Shown here: positions 43,085-52,076 of the stretch, one piece after another | How the letters are laid out: each line of letters begins with the position of its first letter | Numbering within the stretch: the stretch's first letter is position 1 | Source: Mesorhizobium loti | Lineage (GTDB): Bacteria; Pseudomonadota; Alphaproteobacteria; Rhizobiales; Rhizobiaceae | Length of the DNA: 64,000 bases | Direction of reading: 5' to 3' | Assembly: GCF_002858745.1 (NCBI RefSeq) | Contig: NZ_PJRO01000014.1 | Location: forward strand, 62,001-126,000 | Position numbers and translations under genes: made by a program | Notes under the pieces: generated by a model | What the model was told of the DNA's origin: nothing | Seen by the model: the letters and a program-made list of their open reading frames with translations, nothing else | The model's database searches: none

Positions 43085-44512
43085 ATGTCGGCAAATCTCT
43101 TCATCAACGGAAAATGGTCAGCGGGTTCGGGCACTGGCCGGGGAGAGGTCCTCAACCCGGCGACAGGCGAGACTATCGGCGAGGTCGCCTTCGCCGAGAA
43201 GGCGGATCTCGACGCCGCGCTGGCTGCAGCCGAGGAAGGCTTCCGCACCTGGAGCCGCGTTTCCGCCTACGAGCGCGCGGCCATCCTGCATCGGGCCGCG
43301 AACCTTACCCGCGAGAGGGCTGAGATCATCGCTCGCGCCATCACGCGAGAACAGGGCAAGCCGCTGTCGGAAGCGCTGATGGAGTCGCGCGGTGCCGGCG
43401 ATCATATCGACTGGTATGCCGAAGAAGGGCGCCGCGCTTATGGCCGCGTCATCCCGGCGCGCACGCCCAACACACTGCAGATGGTGTTGCCAGAACCGGT
43501 CGGCCCGGTGGCCGCCTTTTCGCCGTGGAACTTCCCGATCGGGCAGATCGTGCGCAAGATCGCCGGCGCGCTGGCGGCCGGCTGCTCCGTCATCGCCAAG
43601 GCACCCGAGGAGACGCCAACCTGTGTTGTCGAACTGGTGAAGTGCTTCGAGGAAGCAGGCGTCCCGGCTGGCGCGCTCAACCTGGTGTTCGGCATTCCCG
43701 CCGATATCTCGCAACATCTGATCACCTCCAGCGTCATCCGCAAGGTCTCCTTCACAGGTTCCGTGCCGGTCGGCCGCCATCTGGGCGAATTGTCGGCGCG
43801 CTACCTCAAGCGCACGACCATGGAACTGGGTGGCCACGCCCCCTTCATCGTCTGCGATGATGCCGACCCGGTCGCCGTCGGCGCCACAGGCGTCGCGCTC
43901 AAGTTCCGCAACGCCGGTCAGGTCTGCGCCGCGCCGACGCGCTATCTGGTTCAGGACGAAGTTTTCGACGCCTTTGTCGAAGCATTCGTAGCCGGCGCCT
44001 CCAGGCTAAAGGTCGGCGACGGCGCGAAGGAAGGAACGCAGATGGGTCCGCTCGCCCATGCGCGCCGACTGGACGCCATGGCCGGCTTCGTACGCGACGC
44101 CGTCGAAGACGGCGGCGAACTGCGCACCGGCGGTGGCCGCATCGGCAACGAAGGCTTCTTCTTCGAGCCGACCGTGCTCACCAATGTCCCACTTTCGGCG
44201 CGCATCATGAACGACGAGCCGTTCGGGCCGGTCGCCATCATCAACCGTTTCTCCGAGATTGAAGACGCGATCGCCGAGGCCAACCGCCTGCCCTTCGGGC
44301 TGGCCGCATTCGCCTTCTCGCGGCGAGTGGATCGCACCGACCGCCTGATGCGCGGCATCGAGGCCGGTATGGTCTCGATCAACCATTTCGGCATCGCTGC
44401 GCCCGAAACCCCGTTCGGAGGCATCAAGGACTCCGGCCACGGCAGCGAGGGCGGGTCGGAAGGCATCCAGGCCTACCTGACACCGAAATTCGTCAGCCAG
44501 CTGAACGCATAA
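43085..44512 (+). CDS. NAD(P)-dependent aldehyde dehydrogenase (succinate-semialdehyde dehydrogenase-like)
   Basis: 475 residues from the ATG at 43085. Catalytic Cys in FRNAGQVCAAPTR, general base Glu in MELGGHAPFIV, NAD-binding FTGSVPVGRHLG and the Asn in FSPWNFPIG. It oxidises an aldehyde to the acid in the cytoplasm. The neighbouring class III enzymes would supply a semialdehyde such as one from GABA, 5-aminovalerate or aminoadipate metabolism. It is followed 49 bases later by an NTF2-like protein. Confidence 0.88.
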   Translation: MSANLFINGKWSAGSGTGRGEVLNPATGETIGEVAFAEKADLDAALAAAEEGFRTWSRVSAYERAAILHRAANLTRERAEIIARAITREQGKPLSEALMESRGAGDHIDWYAEEGRRAYGRVIPARTPNTLQMVLPEPVGPVAAFSPWNFPIGQIVRKIAGALAAGCSVIAKAPEETPTCVVELVKCFEEAGVPAGALNLVFGIPADISQHLITSSVIRKVSFTGSVPVGRHLGELSARYLKRTTMELGGHAPFIVCDDADPVAVGATGVALKFRNAGQVCAAPTRYLVQDEVFDAFVEAFVAGASRLKVGDGAKEGTQMGPLAHARRLDAMAGFVRDAVEDGGELRTGGGRIGNEGFFFEPTVLTNVPLSARIMNDEPFGPVAIINRFSEIEDAIAEANRLPFGLAAFAFSRRVDRTDRLMRGIEAGMVSINHFGIAAPETPFGGIKDSGHGSEGGSEGIQAYLTPKFVSQLNA

Positions 44513-44561
44513 AAGTGCGCGTCAAAGGCCGCGCCAGCAGCGGAAAAGCAGGGAGGATACG

Positions 44562-44918
44562 ATGTGCCTGGAACTTATGATGCGTTTTGGCGAATTGTGG
44601 TCGGCGCGTGATCTCGACGGCTGCATGGAATGCCTCACCGACGATGCTGTATATGCCGCCGCGATCGGACCAGAGCCAGGGACAACCTATGTCGGCAAGC
44701 CCGCGATCCGGGCGAAACTAACCGAGATCTTCGCCGACACCAGCATTTCACCACTCGCATGCGGGCGCTTCTTCCCGCATGGCGAAATCGGCCTGATGGA
44801 ATGGTCCATCGACAAGCTGATGCCGGACGGCAAAACCAAGACGATCCGCGGCCTCGATCTTTACGAGTTTCGCGATGGGCTGATCACGCTCAAGGATTCC
44901 TACCGCAAGACCTTCTGA
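44562..44918 (+). CDS. NTF2-like/SnoaL-fold protein
   Basis: 118 residues of the cone-shaped alpha+beta fold (LWSARDLDGCMECLTDDAVYAAAIGPEPG, then GKPAIRAKLTEIF and YEFRDGLITLKDSYRKTF). Members act as isomerases, hydrolases or binding proteins on small organic molecules. Here it lies between the dehydrogenase and the aminotransferase, so it probably handles a pathway intermediate. The substrate is unknown. Confidence 0.75.
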   Translation: MCLELMMRFGELWSARDLDGCMECLTDDAVYAAAIGPEPGTTYVGKPAIRAKLTEIFADTSISPLACGRFFPHGEIGLMEWSIDKLMPDGKTKTIRGLDLYEFRDGLITLKDSYRKTF

Positions 44919-44953
44919 GGACGATGTCTTTCGCGAAAGGGGGTTGCGACAAA

Positions 44954-44975
44954 AATACGTTTCGTATTAAGTAAC
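44954..44975. promoter_or_regulatory. palindromic operator-like site before the second aminotransferase gene
   Basis: AATACG-TTT-CGTATT (44954-44968) is a perfect 6-bp inverted repeat. TTTCGTATTAAGTAACG resembles the 42884 site. It ends 27 bases before the start codon, near the expected promoter. Confidence 0.55.
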
Positions 44976-45002
44976 GATGTTTTGTAGAGAAGAACGATCG
45001 CC

Positions 45003-46364
45003 ATGACCAATCTGCTCCGTGACCGCGACATTGCCACTCATCTGCATCCGCAGACCAACTTCCGGCGACACGAGGAACTCGGGCCGCTGATCATCCAGCA
45101 GGGCGACGGCGTCCGCGTGCAGGACACCGACGGCCGCTGGTACATCGAGGGCGTCTCGGGACTGTGGTGCGCATCGCTCGGCTTCTCGAATCGGCGCCTC
45201 GCGGATGCCGCCCATCGGCAACTCCTGACCATGCCTTACCAGCAGACCTTCGCGCATCGCTCGACGCCGCCGGTGATCGAACTGGCGAACCGGCTGATTG
45301 AGAAGGCGCCCTCGCCGATGTCGAAGGTGATCTTCCAGGCCTCTGGCTCGGAGGCCGTCGACACGGCCATCAAGCTCTCCTGGTACTACCATGCCGCCAA
45401 GGGCAACGAGCGCCGCCGCAAGATCCTGTCCCGGCAAGGCAGCTATCACGGTAGTTCCATCGCCTCCGCCGGCCTGACCGGCCTGCCCAACATGCATCGC
45501 GGCTTCGGCCTGCCGATGGATACTTTCATCCACCTGTCGCGTCCACACCATTGGCGCGGCGCCGCGCCAGGCGAGAGCGAACGTGATTTCGCGGTCCGTC
45601 TCGTAGCGGAGATCGAGGCGACAATCGAACGCGAGGGTGCCGACACCATCGCGGCCTTCTTCGCCGAGCCGATCATGGGCACGGGCGGCGTCGTGGTGCC
45701 ACCCGAAGGCTATTTCGAATTGCTTCAGCCGGTGCTGGCCAGACATGACATCCTGCTGGTCGCCGACGAGGTCATCTGCGGTTTCGGCCGCACCGGGAAT
45801 TACTGGGGCTCGCAGACCGTCGGTATGACGCCCGATATGCTCACTTGCGCCAAGGGCCTTTCAGCGTCCTACTTTCCGATTTCCGCGCTGATGATGAACG
45901 ACAAGATCTATCAGGTGCTGGCGGACCGCACCGCCGAATTCGGCGGTTTCGGTCATGGTTACACCTATGGCGGCCATCCGGTCGGCGCGGCCGTCGCGCT
46001 GGAAACGCTCGACATCTACGATGAGATCGACATCGTCGGCATGGTTCGCGCCCGCCAGGCGCAGTTACAGGACGGTATCCGGCGCTTCGTCGATCACCCG
46101 CTCGTCGGCGAGGTTCGCGGGGTCGGCCTGATGGGCGCGCTGGAGTTTGTCGCCGACAAGGATGCCAAGACGCCGTTCGAGAAGCCCGGCAGGGTCGGCG
46201 CCAAAATCGCCGCCGATCTCCAGGCACAAGGCATCCTGTTGCGCGCGTTGGGCGATACGCTGGTCGTAGCGCCGCCACTGATCGTCACCGAGGAAGAAAT
46301 GGCCGAGGTGCTGGACGCGCTGGAAATGACGCTCAGCCGCGTCACCGAGGCGGAGCAGGAATAA
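45003..46364 (+). CDS. class III PLP-dependent aminotransferase (omega-amino acid/polyamine type)
   Basis: 453 residues. It carries QASGSEAVDTAIKLSWYY (PLP phosphate), VADEVICGFGRTG and the catalytic lysine in LTCAKGLSASYFP. The pattern is that of omega-amino acid:pyruvate or putrescine/spermidine aminotransferases, giving an aldehyde that the dehydrogenase at 43085 could oxidise. The stop overlaps a GTTACGC block (46363-46373), another copy of the shared motif half-site. Confidence 0.86.
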   Translation: MTNLLRDRDIATHLHPQTNFRRHEELGPLIIQQGDGVRVQDTDGRWYIEGVSGLWCASLGFSNRRLADAAHRQLLTMPYQQTFAHRSTPPVIELANRLIEKAPSPMSKVIFQASGSEAVDTAIKLSWYYHAAKGNERRRKILSRQGSYHGSSIASAGLTGLPNMHRGFGLPMDTFIHLSRPHHWRGAAPGESERDFAVRLVAEIEATIEREGADTIAAFFAEPIMGTGGVVVPPEGYFELLQPVLARHDILLVADEVICGFGRTGNYWGSQTVGMTPDMLTCAKGLSASYFPISALMMNDKIYQVLADRTAEFGGFGHGYTYGGHPVGAAVALETLDIYDEIDIVGMVRARQAQLQDGIRRFVDHPLVGEVRGVGLMGALEFVADKDAKTPFEKPGRVGAKIAADLQAQGILLRALGDTLVVAPPLIVTEEEMAEVLDALEMTLSRVTEAEQE

Positions 46365-46442
46365 TGTTACGCGAACCGGCCACACGGGCGGCACACCGCA
46401 AATACAGCCGCGCCCGGGCGTCCTGCCGAACGAGGTGACGAC

Positions 46443-47501
46443 ATGGCAGATCTTCGTGTCCAGGTCGGAAGGACCTCGCTGAAGAACCCGGTCATTGCAG
46501 CCCCGGGCGAGCATCTGATCGAGGCGGCGGGAATCCGCTCCGCCATCCTGGCCGGCGCCGGCGCGGTGGTCGGAAAATCGATCAACGAATCGCTCGCCGC
46601 CAAATCGCAACTGCGCCGCGCTGAATACGCCGCCCTAGGTCCGGATTGGTCGCAAGTGCCGTGGGGGCCAGCGGCACCTGTTGGAACCACTGTTCTGTCA
46701 CGCTCGGGATTGCCATCGGTGGATTTCGACGCCTGGCTGGCCCAGGCCGTGGCGATGGACGCGTTCGCACGCACGCATGACTGCCTCTTCGTGCCATCCA
46801 TCATCCTCGCGGCGGAGGAGCCGGCGCTCGACATGGCCCTGCGGATCGAGGCTGCCGGCCTGCGCGTCCTCGAGTTCAACATCGGAACGCCCTATGCCAG
46901 CGAGGCCGCGAAGGGCGCGGTCTCGACAGTATTGTCGCCGGAGCGTGTGGGGACGCTGACCCGGATGATGACAGAGGCGCTCGGCATCCCGGTCTGGATC
47001 AAGATTACCGGCCAGAGCGAGCGCGTGCCGGATCTCGCCGCCGCAGCCTTCGCTGCCGGTGCCGAGAGCGTGGTCATGGCGGGCCGCGCACTGGGCATGC
47101 TGCCCGACCTCGAAACCCAGGCGCCCGTGCTCTCCACCAGCGGCGGCATCGGCGGCTTCTGGAACCTTCCCCTCACCTGCCACTGGCTGGCCAACTCGCG
47201 TGCCGTGCTTGGCGCCGGACGCCAGCTGATCGGCATCAACGGCGCCACCAGCGGCCATGACGTGGCCCGCATGATGCTGGCGGGTGCCTCCGCCGTCGGC
47301 ATGGCTTCCGAAGTGATGCTGCGCGGCTGGGACGTGCTTTCCCGCGCCGTCGCCGACCTCGACACCTATTGCGATACGAAATCGATGGCCGCCCGCGACC
47401 TCATCGGTCGCGCCGCCGACGCTCGCAAGCGCTTTGCCGATATGCCCGAACTCGACGAACGGTGGCGCGACCACGTACCCGCCCCACTCGCGAGCGCATG
47501 A
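46443..47501 (+). CDS. dihydroorotate-dehydrogenase-like flavoprotein (TIM barrel)
   Basis: 352 residues. It opens LRVQVGRTSLKNPVIAAPGEH, the FMN-barrel start of class 1 dihydroorotate dehydrogenase relatives. It continues with EFNIGTPYAS, WIKITGQ and a phosphate-binding STSGGIGGFW. Pyrimidine synthesis is an unlikely role in this setting, since the flanking genes are catabolic. Related proteins oxidise or reduce ring amides such as dihydropyrimidines. Redox partners are not visible next to it. Confidence 0.7.
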   Translation: MADLRVQVGRTSLKNPVIAAPGEHLIEAAGIRSAILAGAGAVVGKSINESLAAKSQLRRAEYAALGPDWSQVPWGPAAPVGTTVLSRSGLPSVDFDAWLAQAVAMDAFARTHDCLFVPSIILAAEEPALDMALRIEAAGLRVLEFNIGTPYASEAAKGAVSTVLSPERVGTLTRMMTEALGIPVWIKITGQSERVPDLAAAAFAAGAESVVMAGRALGMLPDLETQAPVLSTSGGIGGFWNLPLTCHWLANSRAVLGAGRQLIGINGATSGHDVARMMLAGASAVGMASEVMLRGWDVLSRAVADLDTYCDTKSMAARDLIGRAADARKRFADMPELDERWRDHVPAPLASA

Positions 47502-47516
47502 CACAGGAGCCAGGAC

Positions 47517-48422
47517 ATGACCACCGAGATTGACCAGACACGGATCGATGCTCTCGTAAGGGGGGCTGTCGACCTTCACATCCATTCCGGTCCCTCTATG
47601 CATCCGCGCAAGATCGACCATATCGAAGCGCTGCGCGCCGCCGACGAAGCTGGCATGCGCGCGATCCTGCTCAAGGATCACTACTACCCGACCATGCCAA
47701 TCGCGACGCTGCTCAACAACAATATGGGCAAGAGCACCAAGGTGCTGAGCGCCATCGTGCTCAACCACCCGCTGGGCGGCTTCAACCCGTCGGCGGTCGA
47801 CTACGCGCTCAAGCAGGGCGCACGGATCGTGTGGATGCCGACCGCCCATGCCGAGAACCACATCATCAAGACTGCCAAGGACCTCAAGGGCAAGTTTCCG
47901 GAAAACACCAAGAAGACGGTCGAGGCCGCGGGCCTGCGCCTGGTCGACGAGCACGGGGTGGTGCTGGACGAGGTCAAGGTCATCCTCGATCTGATCGCGG
48001 AAGCCGATGCCTGCGTCTCCGCCGGACACCACCACATCGATGAGGCCTTCCCCTTCTATGACGAAGCCAGAAAGCGCGGCGTCGCACGGATGTTCCTCAA
48101 CCACCCGACTTATGTCAACGACGCATCCATGGATCAGGTGCGCGCGCTCGTCGACATGGGGGTAATGATCGAGCATTCCATCTGCATGTTCGTTCCCTCG
48201 ACCTTCTATCTCTTCGACGAGGACCACCTGAAACAGGTGATCGCCGCCGCAGGCATCGAGAATACCTTCTTTGGCTCCGACCTCGGCCAGAACAACAACC
48301 CGACCCCGGTAGAGGGAATGCGTCAGATGATCGAACTGCTGCTCAAGCTCGGATATTCAGATGCGGACGTGCGCAAGATGACCGCCGACAACGCGGCTCG
48401 TTTCGTCGGCCTTGAAAAATGA
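47517..48422 (+). CDS. DUF6282-type metal-dependent hydrolase
   Basis: 301 residues. DLHIHSGPS near residue 19 provides an HxH metal motif; later metal candidates are LKDHYYP, SAGHHHIDEA, LNHPTY and a terminal FFGSDLGQNN. This is an amidohydrolase-like TIM barrel. It follows the flavoprotein by 15 bases, suggesting they act on consecutive intermediates, for example ring reduction or oxidation then hydrolysis (inference). No experimentally known member is familiar to me. Confidence 0.72.
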   Translation: MTTEIDQTRIDALVRGAVDLHIHSGPSMHPRKIDHIEALRAADEAGMRAILLKDHYYPTMPIATLLNNNMGKSTKVLSAIVLNHPLGGFNPSAVDYALKQGARIVWMPTAHAENHIIKTAKDLKGKFPENTKKTVEAAGLRLVDEHGVVLDEVKVILDLIAEADACVSAGHHHIDEAFPFYDEARKRGVARMFLNHPTYVNDASMDQVRALVDMGVMIEHSICMFVPSTFYLFDEDHLKQVIAAAGIENTFFGSDLGQNNNPTPVEGMRQMIELLLKLGYSDADVRKMTADNAARFVGLEK

Positions 48423-48564
48423 GCATCTGCGGCAGATTCCGCACCCCGCAACATGACAGCGGAACGGTCTGGAAGACGCCGAATCTGCAATTGATCGAGA
48501 TCGCAGGCGCCCCATCATCGCAACCGCAGGCCGTTCAGACACAACAACGGAAAGGTAACTGATC

Positions 48565-48915
48565 ATGACCATCCACGGCATCGACTGGAGCGCGATCGAA
48601 TGGAAGACGATCCGCAGCGGCGTGGAACAGAAGGCCTTCTCGGGTAACAGCGCCACCATCGCGATGCACCGGCTTCAGCCCGACCACGAGCCGAGGCCTC
48701 ACAAACATGTCTACGAGCAGATTGCCTATATCGTTTCCGGCATCGTCGATTTCCATATCGGCGACGATGTCCAACGCATGGGGCCAGGTAGCCTGATCGT
48801 CATCCCGCCGAACATCATGCATCATGCGGTGGTCGTCGGCGACCAGGAGGTCATCAATATCGACGTCTTCACGCCGGCACGACCACAATACGCTCCGGTA
48901 CCGAAGAACGATTAA
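48565..48915 (+). CDS. cupin-domain protein
   Basis: 116 residues. A single cupin barrel with HRLQPDHEPRPHKHVYEQIAYIVSG (metal ligands His, His, Glu) and a second-motif His in PPNIMHHAVVVG. It could be a small isomerase, dioxygenase-like enzyme or ligand-binding protein. It lies 142 bases after the hydrolase and 40 bases before the deacetylase in the same direction. Confidence 0.8.
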   Translation: MTIHGIDWSAIEWKTIRSGVEQKAFSGNSATIAMHRLQPDHEPRPHKHVYEQIAYIVSGIVDFHIGDDVQRMGPGSLIVIPPNIMHHAVVVGDQEVINIDVFTPARPQYAPVPKND

Positions 48916-48955
48916 CCGCCTCGGCAAACTGTCCGTTTCATCGGGAAGGAAGATC

Positions 48956-49987
48956 ATGCGCGCCGTCGTCTCCTCGTCGCAACGCGGCTACAAGTCCGCA
49001 CCGGCCTTTTTCCGCGGCAAACTCATCGAAAGCCAGGACACGCCCGAGCGTCTGGAAGCATTCGTTTCGGTAGTTCAGGAAATGGGACTGGAGCTGGTCG
49101 AGCCACCCGTGATCGCCGATACGCTCCTGGAGAGCATCCATGATCGCGGTTATCTCGAATTCCTTGCCAAGGCGCCTCATCGGTGGTCGGAGATGATGCC
49201 GGGCCTGACCTCGCTGATGCCCAACATCTACCCGACGCGACATTTCCCTGCGCGCCGTCCCCGGCATTTTCTCGGCCAAGCCGGATATTATCTCGGCGAC
49301 ATGGTCTCGCCGCTGACGGCAGAGACCTGGGGAGCGGCACTCGGCTCCGCATCGAGCGCCGCACATGCTGCAAGCCTGGTGCTGGCCGGCGAGCCGGTCG
49401 CCTACTCCTTGTGCCGCCCATCCGGGCACCACGCCCACGGTGACATGGGACAGGGCTTCTGCTTCCTGAACAACGCGGCAATCGCTGCCACGGTGGCGCG
49501 GACCCGTCATACCCGTGTCGCGGTGATCGACATTGACGTCCACCACGGCAACGGCACGCAGCATATTTTTTACGACCGTGACGACGTCTTTTTCTGCTCC
49601 TTGCACAGCGAGCCTGACCTGACCTACCCTTTCTTCACCGGACATGCAGATGAGGTAGGTGCCGGCAGGGGCAACGGCTTCAACCTCAACCTTCCGCTGA
49701 AGGTTGGCTCCGGAGACTCAGTTTATCTGTCGGCCCTCGATATTGCCATCGAGCGTATATCGCGGTTCGACGCCGGTTGCCTGGTCGTCTCGCTCGGGCT
49801 CGACGCACACGAAAGCGACCTCCTTGGCTCACTCGGCGTCACTTCGGACGGGTTTGTAGAGATCGCCCGCCGTCTGGTGGCACTGCGGCTGCCGACGATA
49901 CTGGTGCAGGAAGGTGGCTATACGGTATCGGAGCTGGGCCATCTGTTGCGCTCGGTATTATCTGTGTTCGCCGCGAGAGCGAAGTAG
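48956..49987 (+). CDS. acetylpolyamine amidohydrolase-like histone deacetylase family protein
   Basis: 343 residues from the ATG at 48956 (GGAAGGAAG upstream). Zinc-hydrolase motifs: SGHHAHGDMGQGFCFLNN (tandem His), VIDIDVHHGNGTQHIF (Asp, His zinc ligands), SLGLDAHESD (Asp ligand) and catalytic-type Tyr in EGGYTVSEL. The N-terminal loop and length fit acetylpolyamine amidohydrolases. With a polyamine-type importer and omega-aminotransferase nearby, deacetylation of an imported N-acetyl-polyamine or -amino acid is a good hypothesis. Confidence 0.83.
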   Translation: MRAVVSSSQRGYKSAPAFFRGKLIESQDTPERLEAFVSVVQEMGLELVEPPVIADTLLESIHDRGYLEFLAKAPHRWSEMMPGLTSLMPNIYPTRHFPARRPRHFLGQAGYYLGDMVSPLTAETWGAALGSASSAAHAASLVLAGEPVAYSLCRPSGHHAHGDMGQGFCFLNNAAIAATVARTRHTRVAVIDIDVHHGNGTQHIFYDRDDVFFCSLHSEPDLTYPFFTGHADEVGAGRGNGFNLNLPLKVGSGDSVYLSALDIAIERISRFDAGCLVVSLGLDAHESDLLGSLGVTSDGFVEIARRLVALRLPTILVQEGGYTVSELGHLLRSVLSVFAARAK

Positions 49988-50313
49988 GTTTGGCCATCGG
50001 ACGGTAGGACGGAGTTCGCAGGTCGTCGCTCATCCAGGCCAAGGCCGCCTCCTCCGCTTACTGTCGCTGCATCACGTGGCGAAATTGATTACCTCGCGCG
50101 GATTGACCCAGGCTGATGCCAACGACGATCCGCGAAAGTACCCTTTTGAACGGCCACCTTTCTTCGAGCGTTTCGTACTGCAAGACGATTCTCCATTGAC
50201 GCGAAACATTGATCGTCCGATGGCGATTTTGCACGAACCTTGTGTTGTGTGACATGTCGCGGTAGCAAACGATGTCTCAAGCTGGCGGAACGGGACGTGA
50301 AGAAAGGTAATAC
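49988..50313. other. 326-bp intergenic region before the second iclR gene
   Basis: It should hold the promoter of the second regulator. Short open frames on both strands lack any family resemblance. I found no copy of the TTCCGTATT motif here. Confidence 0.45.
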
Positions 50314-51129
50314 ATGACCACGGCTCGATCTGACGGTGGTGTGAAATCGGTCCAGCTCGCTTTCGACGTGCTAGAGGCTGTGGCTGCTGCGCCAGGCGAG
50401 GTTGGGGTCAGCGAATTGGCAACCTTGCTTGGTACGACGAAGGGAACGGTTTTTCGTCATCTGCAAACTCTCGTCGAACGCGGCTATGTCGACCAGAATA
50501 CGGTTTCGGCTCGCTACAAGCTCGGCACCAGATCCTACCTCATCGGCCAGGTTGCGGCAGGCCGCATCGAGTTGCTGACTGCCTCATCGGATGCCATCGC
50601 CTCGCTTCGCGATGATATCGGCGAGACGGTGGTGGTTTCGGAGCTACGCAACCGGACGCTTGTTGTCCTGCGCACGGTATTCGGGAAATCCAACCTTGAG
50701 ATAGGCGTCCGCCAAGGCAGTGAACTGGCCCTGCATGGTACCGCCCAGGGAAAGGTTGCACTTGCCTTCAGCAACCGCGCACTGCTGCAGCATGTTCTGC
50801 GTCAAGGGCTCCCCCGACTGACGGATCACACCATTGTCGAGCAGGCAAAGCTCGAAGCCGAATTGGAGCTGGCCCGGACGCAGGGTTTTCTCACAGCCCC
50901 CAACGAGGAGACGTTCGGCATCAACGCCGTGGCAGCGCCAATCTTCGACCGCATGGGAAACGTTGCGGGAACAGTCGCCATTGTCGGTTCCGTACAGAAT
51001 ATCAAGCCAGCCCCCGACCAAATCCAGATCGAGGCTGTGCTCAAGGCTAGCCTTCGCATTTCCTGGAATCTCGGCTATGACCGTGGCGCTATCGACGCGC
51101 GCAAGCGCACGGAAGCTGCCGCTTCTTGA
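50314..51129 (+). CDS. IclR-family transcriptional regulator 2
   Basis: 271 residues; ATG preceded by GAAAGG. The DNA-binding region GVSELATLLGTTKGTVFRHL is nearly identical to that of the regulator at 42019, and the effector domain (VVSELRNRTLVVLRTVFGKSNLEIGVRQG) is clearly paralogous. The pair probably arose by duplication and may read similar operators but different ligands. Confidence 0.88.
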   Translation: MTTARSDGGVKSVQLAFDVLEAVAAAPGEVGVSELATLLGTTKGTVFRHLQTLVERGYVDQNTVSARYKLGTRSYLIGQVAAGRIELLTASSDAIASLRDDIGETVVVSELRNRTLVVLRTVFGKSNLEIGVRQGSELALHGTAQGKVALAFSNRALLQHVLRQGLPRLTDHTIVEQAKLEAELELARTQGFLTAPNEETFGINAVAAPIFDRMGNVAGTVAIVGSVQNIKPAPDQIQIEAVLKASLRISWNLGYDRGAIDARKRTEAAAS

Positions 51130-51343
51130 TTTGAAGCGATTACGCCCGTCAAAATCAAATTGGCCGCAGGGCTATCTTCGATATACGGCTCAGCTTCCGC
51201 CATTGCTGCAAAGCAAAGATGAGTAACGCGCCGTGGTTGGGAGAAGCTGACCGGTTGCCATTCCACCTGCTACGCAGTCAGGCTAGGATTCTCAAAATAC
51301 TGCCGGATGACGGCACCATCGATCGACGGCTGCTTGTTCAGGA

Positions 51344-51673
51344 TCAAAGCCTCAGGCAGAGGGCCACCGTAATCGCCAGCATCAGAACAGCGCCGAGGAT
51401 CAGTATCGCCAGCGCAACCTCGCGATCGCGATAAACTGGGATTTCGAGCGCCTCAACTCTCGCCAGCACTTGTTTCAAGTCCGCATCGCGATCGAATTTA
51501 ACGCGATGTGAAATGCCATCGACATTGATGTCGATAAAAGGGTGACCGCCCTGCCGCCCCACAACGCAGCCTTTTGCTTGTCCCAAAAGCCGTTCGATGT
51601 GGGAAGCGGTTGCCGCCCTGTAGTGGAGAGGCCGCGCGACGCCTGCAAGCAAATACTGGTAGTCGATGTACAT
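51344..51673 (-). CDS. hypothetical protein with C-terminal membrane anchor
   Basis: 109 residues. The body is soluble (CVVGRQGGHPFIDINVDGISHRVKFDRDADL) and a single hydrophobic segment ends the chain (VALAILILGAVLMLAITVALCL). No strong ribosome-binding site is visible. Coding is plausible because of the coherent amphipathic pattern and the membrane tail. Family unknown. Confidence 0.5.
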   Translation of the reverse strand: MYIDYQYLLAGVARPLHYRAATASHIERLLGQAKGCVVGRQGGHPFIDINVDGISHRVKFDRDADLKQVLARVEALEIPVYRDREVALAILILGAVLMLAITVALCLRL

Positions 51674-52076
51674 CGGACTTACTGCTTTTGCCAGCCAACC
51701 AGCATGGTGGCGACCCGGCCGCAGTGTTCTTCATTCATAACGACACCGACTTGGACGCGCGGCTGAGCCCGGTCGCCATGGCGATGCTCGTGTCCTGCTT
51801 TCGCGCGTAGGAGCCAGGCGGCTGAGCAAAATTCTCAAGCTCGAAGCAACCGATGCGGCAATGAAGCTTTACCATATCGAACCTCCAGAGCTGTATGATA
51901 GTCAGACAAAGCCCGTTTCGCAATACAATACGACGTTTCTCCATACACAGCAGACATCAGGAACCGTCCATCGCCAAAAGGATGGACGGAAGACAAAGCG
52001 CAAGCACCCTGGTGATGTTGAGGGCGTAGGTTTCGATACTAATCTCCATTGCTTGGGATAACCCGGCGAGCATCCG
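51674..52076. other. 403-bp intergenic region, no supported gene
   Basis: A plus-strand frame ends HNDTDLDARLSPVAMAMLVSCFRA at 51810 but overlaps the hypothetical gene and has no good start. I see no repeats or terminators. Confidence 0.4.

Noticed and set aside
46443..47501. pyrimidine-biosynthetic PyrD
   Set aside because: It is surrounded by catabolic genes and lacks other pyr genes. The family has non-biosynthetic members.
49914..50255. short frames on both strands before the second iclR gene
   Set aside because: One partly overlaps the deacetylase end. The sequences resemble nothing and have no start signals.
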